Source: Nonomuraea sp. NEAU-A123
GTDB lineage: Bacteria > Actinomycetota > Actinomycetes > Streptosporangiales > Streptosporangiaceae
Length of the DNA: 41,048 nt
Direction of reading: 5' to 3'
NCBI RefSeq assembly: GCF_018603905.1
Contig: NZ_JAHFZZ010000044.1
Coordinates: forward strand, 1-41,048
Translations under genes and position numbers: made by a program
Shown here: positions 38,364-41,048 of the stretch, one piece after another
How positions within the stretch are numbered: position 1 is the stretch's first letter
Layout of the letters: each line of letters begins with the position of its first letter
The notes under the pieces: generated by a model
What the model was told of the DNA's origin: nothing
Databases searched by the model: none
What the model saw: the letters and a program-made list of their open reading frames with translations, nothing else

Positions 38364-39537
38364 CTCACTGGGGTCCTATCTCGCCGGCGCTGTGGCAGCT
38401 CGTGCCGGGGATGAAATGTCGGGACCGGCGCTGATGCTGGCGGGATTCGCCCTCGCCGGATCGACCACGGAAGCCTCATCGCTGCTCGCGGGCATCACGG
38501 TCGCTGCGGCGGTCGGTGGCCCTGTGCTTGGTGCGCTCCTCGACAGAGCGGCGCGGCCAGGTCGTCTGCTGGCCGGCGCGCTCGTGCTCTACGCGGCGGG
38601 CCTGGGGATGATCCTGGTGGGGCTCGGCCACCTTCCGATCGCCGTCAACGTCCTGATCGCGGTGTTCACCGGGCTGCTGGGGCCTGCGCTGTCGGGTGGC
38701 TGGACGGCTCAATTGCCTCGAGTGGTGCCGCGCGCCGGACTGCCTCGGGCGAACGCACTCGATGCGATGACCTTCAGCATGGCGAGCCTGGCCGGGCCGG
38801 CTCTCGCCGGCGGCGTCGCCGAGCTCCTGGGGGCGCCGACGGCTGTGACGGTCTCCGTGGTGCTCATCGGCATGGCGGTGGCCGCCGCGTGGACGCTGCC
38901 CGCACGTTCCGGTTCAGCGCGAGACTCGCAGACGAACTCGTTGATCGGCGACCTCGCCGCCGGAGCGCGGGTCATCGTCAGAAGCCCGTGTCTGGCCCGA
39001 GCGACACTTACCTCGGTCATCTCCTGCGTTGCCCAAGGAATGCTGACGGCCTGCATCCCGCTCCTCGGCGAACGTGTCCTCGGTGGAGCCGGCCGTGGCG
39101 CGCTGCTGCTTTCATGTGCGGCGATCTCCGCCTTGGCGGCCAACGCGGTGCTCGCTCGGTTGCCCCGTTCCGTCACCCCCGACACGATCATCTGGGTCAG
39201 TAGCCTGACCCAGGCTGCCGCGTTGGCCCTGGCCGCGATGGATCAACCAGCCGTACTCATCATCGCCATGCTCATTGCCGGAATCGGTCAAGGGCCCCAG
39301 CTCACCGCCTTGTTCGCAGTGCGCCACCGGGAGGCCCCGGAAAACCTGCGCGGCCAGATCTTCACCACCGGCGCCAGCCTGAAGATCACCGGCTTCGCCC
39401 TGGGGGCGGCCACGGCGGGGCCGATCGCCACGTGGTCACTTCCCGGTGCCCTGGCGGTGGCGGCCACTCTGGCGGTCCTCGCGGCACTCGCTTTCTGGAT
39501 CGTCCCGCCGGGCCGCCCGAGTGCAACCCCCCGCTGA
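38350..39537 (+). CDS. MFS exporter (EntS-like, 12 helices)
   Basis: 395 residues. Twelve hydrophobic helices; an N-terminal LGSYLAGAVAARAGDEMSGP segment, the GALLDRAARPGRLLAGALVL first-loop motif and GGWTAQLPRVVPRAGLPRAN in the middle loop are those of EntS/MdfA-like single-component exporters. Substrate unknown. GTG 38350 begins directly with a basic residue patch (KKR); no ribosome site is present, so it is probably leaderless. The gene is convergent with the imine reductase, leaving 73 bp between stops. Confidence 0.85.
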   Translation: MKKRYSLGSYLAGAVAARAGDEMSGPALMLAGFALAGSTTEASSLLAGITVAAAVGGPVLGALLDRAARPGRLLAGALVLYAAGLGMILVGLGHLPIAVNVLIAVFTGLLGPALSGGWTAQLPRVVPRAGLPRANALDAMTFSMASLAGPALAGGVAELLGAPTAVTVSVVLIGMAVAAAWTLPARSGSARDSQTNSLIGDLAAGARVIVRSPCLARATLTSVISCVAQGMLTACIPLLGERVLGGAGRGALLLSCAAISALAANAVLARLPRSVTPDTIIWVSSLTQAAALALAAMDQPAVLIIAMLIAGIGQGPQLTALFAVRHREAPENLRGQIFTTGASLKITGFALGAATAGPIATWSLPGALAVAATLAVLAALAFWIVPPGRPSATPR

Positions 39538-39610
39538 CCGGTGTCACTCAAACTTCGAGGGCACCGATCAGAGCTTCACCGAGACCGCTGAGATCCCGTA
39601 TCGGGATCGG

Positions 39611-40495
39611 TCAGTCGTTGCGGGGTCTGCTGAACTCTTCGATCAGCACGGGATACTGCTCCCCACCGTGTCCGGCGGCGATCGAGCGGTCGGCCATCGC
39701 TTTGATCAACTTCGGCAGTTCGGCGTTGACACCCACCGCCTCGCTCTCCTCGATCAGGTGTGCCATCGCCCGCGCGTCGGTCTCCAGGGCCGACACCCCG
39801 GCCGGGAAGGAGCCGCTGTCGATCTGCTCGGCGTACCCAGGCAGCCATTCGGCCACAACGGCAGCGATCTGCTGTGCAAACGGCGCGTACGTTGCGGCGT
39901 CGACACCGGCCGTCCTGAGCAGAGCGGTGCCCTGGAGCCAGGCGTTCAGGACGCTCCACATCATGGCGAGGCCGGCCACGTCATACAGAGACGCCAGCCC
40001 ATGGTCCGCACCAAGCCAGGTGACGGTGCCGAGCGCGTCGAGCGTTGACTTGTGCGCCTCGAAGTCCGACTGCGGCCCGCTGTGCAGGATCACCGCTTCG
40101 GCGGTTCCGATCGCCGGCGGGATGGCCATGATGGCGCCGTCCAGGTAATGGGCGCCGCGCTGCTCGGCCCATTGGGCGGCTTCCCGGGCCTGGGCCGAGT
40201 CGCCCGAGGTCAGGTTGATCAACATCTTGCCGTCCGGCTCGATATCGCGCGCGCCGAGCAGCTCGTGCATGGCCTGGTAATCGGTGACGCAGATGATCGT
40301 CAGGGAACTTGCCTTGAGCGCGTCGGCAACCGTTGGCGCCAGCCGTGCACCCTCGGCCACCAGCTGGTCGGCCTTGGAGGTTGTGCGGTTCCACACGGTT
40401 GTGGGATGCCCGGCTTTCAGGAACGCGCCGGCGAGCGCCCGGCCCATCAGTCCGAGTCCGATGACTGTCACGGGTGTATCGGTTTTGCGGTTCAT
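39611..40495 (-). CDS. NADPH-dependent imine reductase-family (beta-hydroxyacid dehydrogenase fold) enzyme
   Basis: 294 residues. A Rossmann N-terminus GLGLMGRALAGAFLKAGHPT followed by TVWNRTTSKAD marks NADPH preference. The middle reads NLTSGDSAQAREAAQWAEQR and YLDGAIMAIP. The long inter-domain helix and the C-terminal helical domain (LYDVAGLAMMWSVLNAWLQG onward) are the imine-reductase type, where two subunits swap helices to form the active site. Natural substrates are cyclic imines or related amines in metabolism; unknown here. It is divergent from a MerR gene through a MerR-type promoter. Confidence 0.88.
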   Translation of the reverse strand: MNRKTDTPVTVIGLGLMGRALAGAFLKAGHPTTVWNRTTSKADQLVAEGARLAPTVADALKASSLTIICVTDYQAMHELLGARDIEPDGKMLINLTSGDSAQAREAAQWAEQRGAHYLDGAIMAIPPAIGTAEAVILHSGPQSDFEAHKSTLDALGTVTWLGADHGLASLYDVAGLAMMWSVLNAWLQGTALLRTAGVDAATYAPFAQQIAAVVAEWLPGYAEQIDSGSFPAGVSALETDARAMAHLIEESEAVGVNAELPKLIKAMADRSIAAGHGGEQYPVLIEEFSRPRND

Positions 40496-40502
40496 GGCAG
40501 CA

Positions 40503-40533
40503 TCGTCAACGTTGATACCGGTGTGAAGGTCAA
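40503..40533 (-). promoter_or_regulatory. MerR-type promoter with 19-bp spacer before the imine reductase
   Basis: On the minus strand TTGACC (40533-40528), 19 bases, TGACGA (40508-40503). An imperfect dyad centred on CCGG (40509-40530, 16 of 22 bases symmetric) lies in the spacer. The predicted start point is the ATG at 40495, so the mRNA is leaderless. Confidence 0.6.
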
Positions 40534-40544
40534 GTGAGGTTTCG

Positions 40545-40988
40545 ATGCTGATCGGGGAACTTAGTCGTCGGACGGGCGTGAACGCCCATCAGTTGCGCTA
40601 CTACGAAGCCCAGGGCCTGCTGGAGGCGGACCGCGGCGCGAACGGTTACCGCGAGTACGACGAGAACGCCGTGCTGCGGGTGAAGCAGATCCGGCACCTG
40701 CTTGGTGCGGGTTTGTCCTCTGAGGACATCGCGTACCTGCTGCCCTGTGCGGTCGGAGAGGCCCCGGAGCTACTCGGATGTCCCGAGTTGCTGGCCGCGA
40801 TGCGGTCACGGTTGCAGCGACTGGACGATCAGATGGACAGGCTCGCTCAATCCCGCGACGCTCTTGCCCACTACATTGATGCGGCCGATCGAATGGCCGG
40901 CGAGAGCTATCCACCCTTTGATGTCCGTGGCCGTGCAAAGGTAGCCGCAGGTGGCCGGGTTGAGGTCACCACTGGTGGCCAGATTTAA
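40545..40988 (+). CDS. MerR-family regulator with IS-derived C-terminal tail
   Basis: 147 residues. The MerR unit (1-70: MLIGELSRRTGVNAHQLRYY, EAQGLLEADRGANGYREYDE, LGAGLSSEDIAYLLPC) is followed by a coiled coil (about 80-110). Related regulators end near residue 110; here about 37 more residues (from HYIDAADRM) follow, and the last 15 or so are encoded by tandem repeats that look like an IS21-type element end (40951 onward). GAGG lies six bases before the ATG. It should act on the imine reductase promoter. The DNA-binding and dimer parts look intact, so it may still work. Confidence 0.88.
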   Translation: MLIGELSRRTGVNAHQLRYYEAQGLLEADRGANGYREYDENAVLRVKQIRHLLGAGLSSEDIAYLLPCAVGEAPELLGCPELLAAMRSRLQRLDDQMDRLAQSRDALAHYIDAADRMAGESYPPFDVRGRAKVAAGGRVEVTTGGQI

Positions 40989-41030
40989 GTCCCCACGCCC
41001 GCGTGTGCTCGCCGGTGTGTCTTGGGGACA
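40951..41030 (+). repeat. IS21-like right end fused to the MerR gene
   Basis: GTGGCCGGGTTGAGGTCACC (from 40951) and GTGGCCAGATTTAAGTCCCC (from 40975) are two units with a 24-bp period, 17 of 22 bases alike when extended over CCAC. GGGGACA closes the segment at 41030, which is TGTCCCC when read inward. Tandem GTGGCC...CCCCAC units before a TGTCCCC terminus are common at IS21-family ends. It differs in sequence from the 82-bp family. No istA/istB follows in the window. Confidence 0.55.
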
Positions 41031-41048
41031 GGCATGCCCCTGAGCAGT

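Overview
This is a high-GC actinobacterial chromosome segment. The order mtnP / SAF-domain gene / mscL / fmdB / CPA1 antiporter / 5-FTHF cyclo-ligase / galU-moeA-moaC-mog / rimJ / sepX(glpR) fits the core chromosome of a sporulating filamentous actinomycete, probably Streptosporangiaceae (Nonomuraea-like). That family-level placement is an inference from gene content and codon use, not a measurement.

Region 1 (about 1-3415) is accessory. It opens with the 3' end of an IS630-type transposase. Next come a catalytically intact-looking MTA/SAH-nucleosidase-type protein carrying a transmembrane helix and an unknown C-terminal domain, a small membrane-anchored protein of unknown family, and about 0.7 kb of degraded sequence. 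It ends at the 3' end of a tRNA-Arg(CCT) gene, a classical integration position. Region 2 (3416-17119) is core. It holds a VanY-type peptidase, an mscL gene broken by one base in a C tract, the SAF/59-aa/mtnP operon, an MFS pump fused to a winged helix with a perfect palindrome at its start codon, FmdB, a K+(Na+)/H+ antiporter, the folate cyclo-ligase, the tightly overlapping galU-moeA-moaC-mog operon, a RimJ-like acetyltransferase, SepX/GlpR and tRNA-Ala(CGC).

Region 3 (17120-41048) is accessory. It is built from small cassettes, each pairing a regulator with an enzyme or exporter: ECF41 sigma + DoxX-like; ECF sigma + CU044_5270; CGNR + metallophosphoesterase + LysE; TetR + FAD monooxygenase; HxlR + RibD_C + MBL; VOC + TipAS-type MerR; WYL + MFS; Clp_N protein + HTH; APH(6)-like kinase; DDN-hemerythrin fusion; CGNR + MFS; imine reductase + MerR. 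Between the cassettes lie copies of an 82-bp motif of fixed architecture (two 11-bp boxes 22 bp apart, then a TGTTCACGA terminus). These look like solo right ends of an IS21-type element, all in the same orientation. Gene remnants and a different IS21-like end fused to the last gene show repeated insertion and deletion here.

Several cassette promoters can be read directly. Two MerR-type promoters have 19-bp spacers with central dyads, each placed to give a leaderless transcript. A strong sigma-70-like promoter serves the RibD_C/MBL pair, and an ECF41-like promoter lies before the DoxX gene. The most novel candidate is the nucleosidase-TM plus TM-protein pair beside the tRNA-Arg; the most solid structural finding is the 82-bp repeat family.
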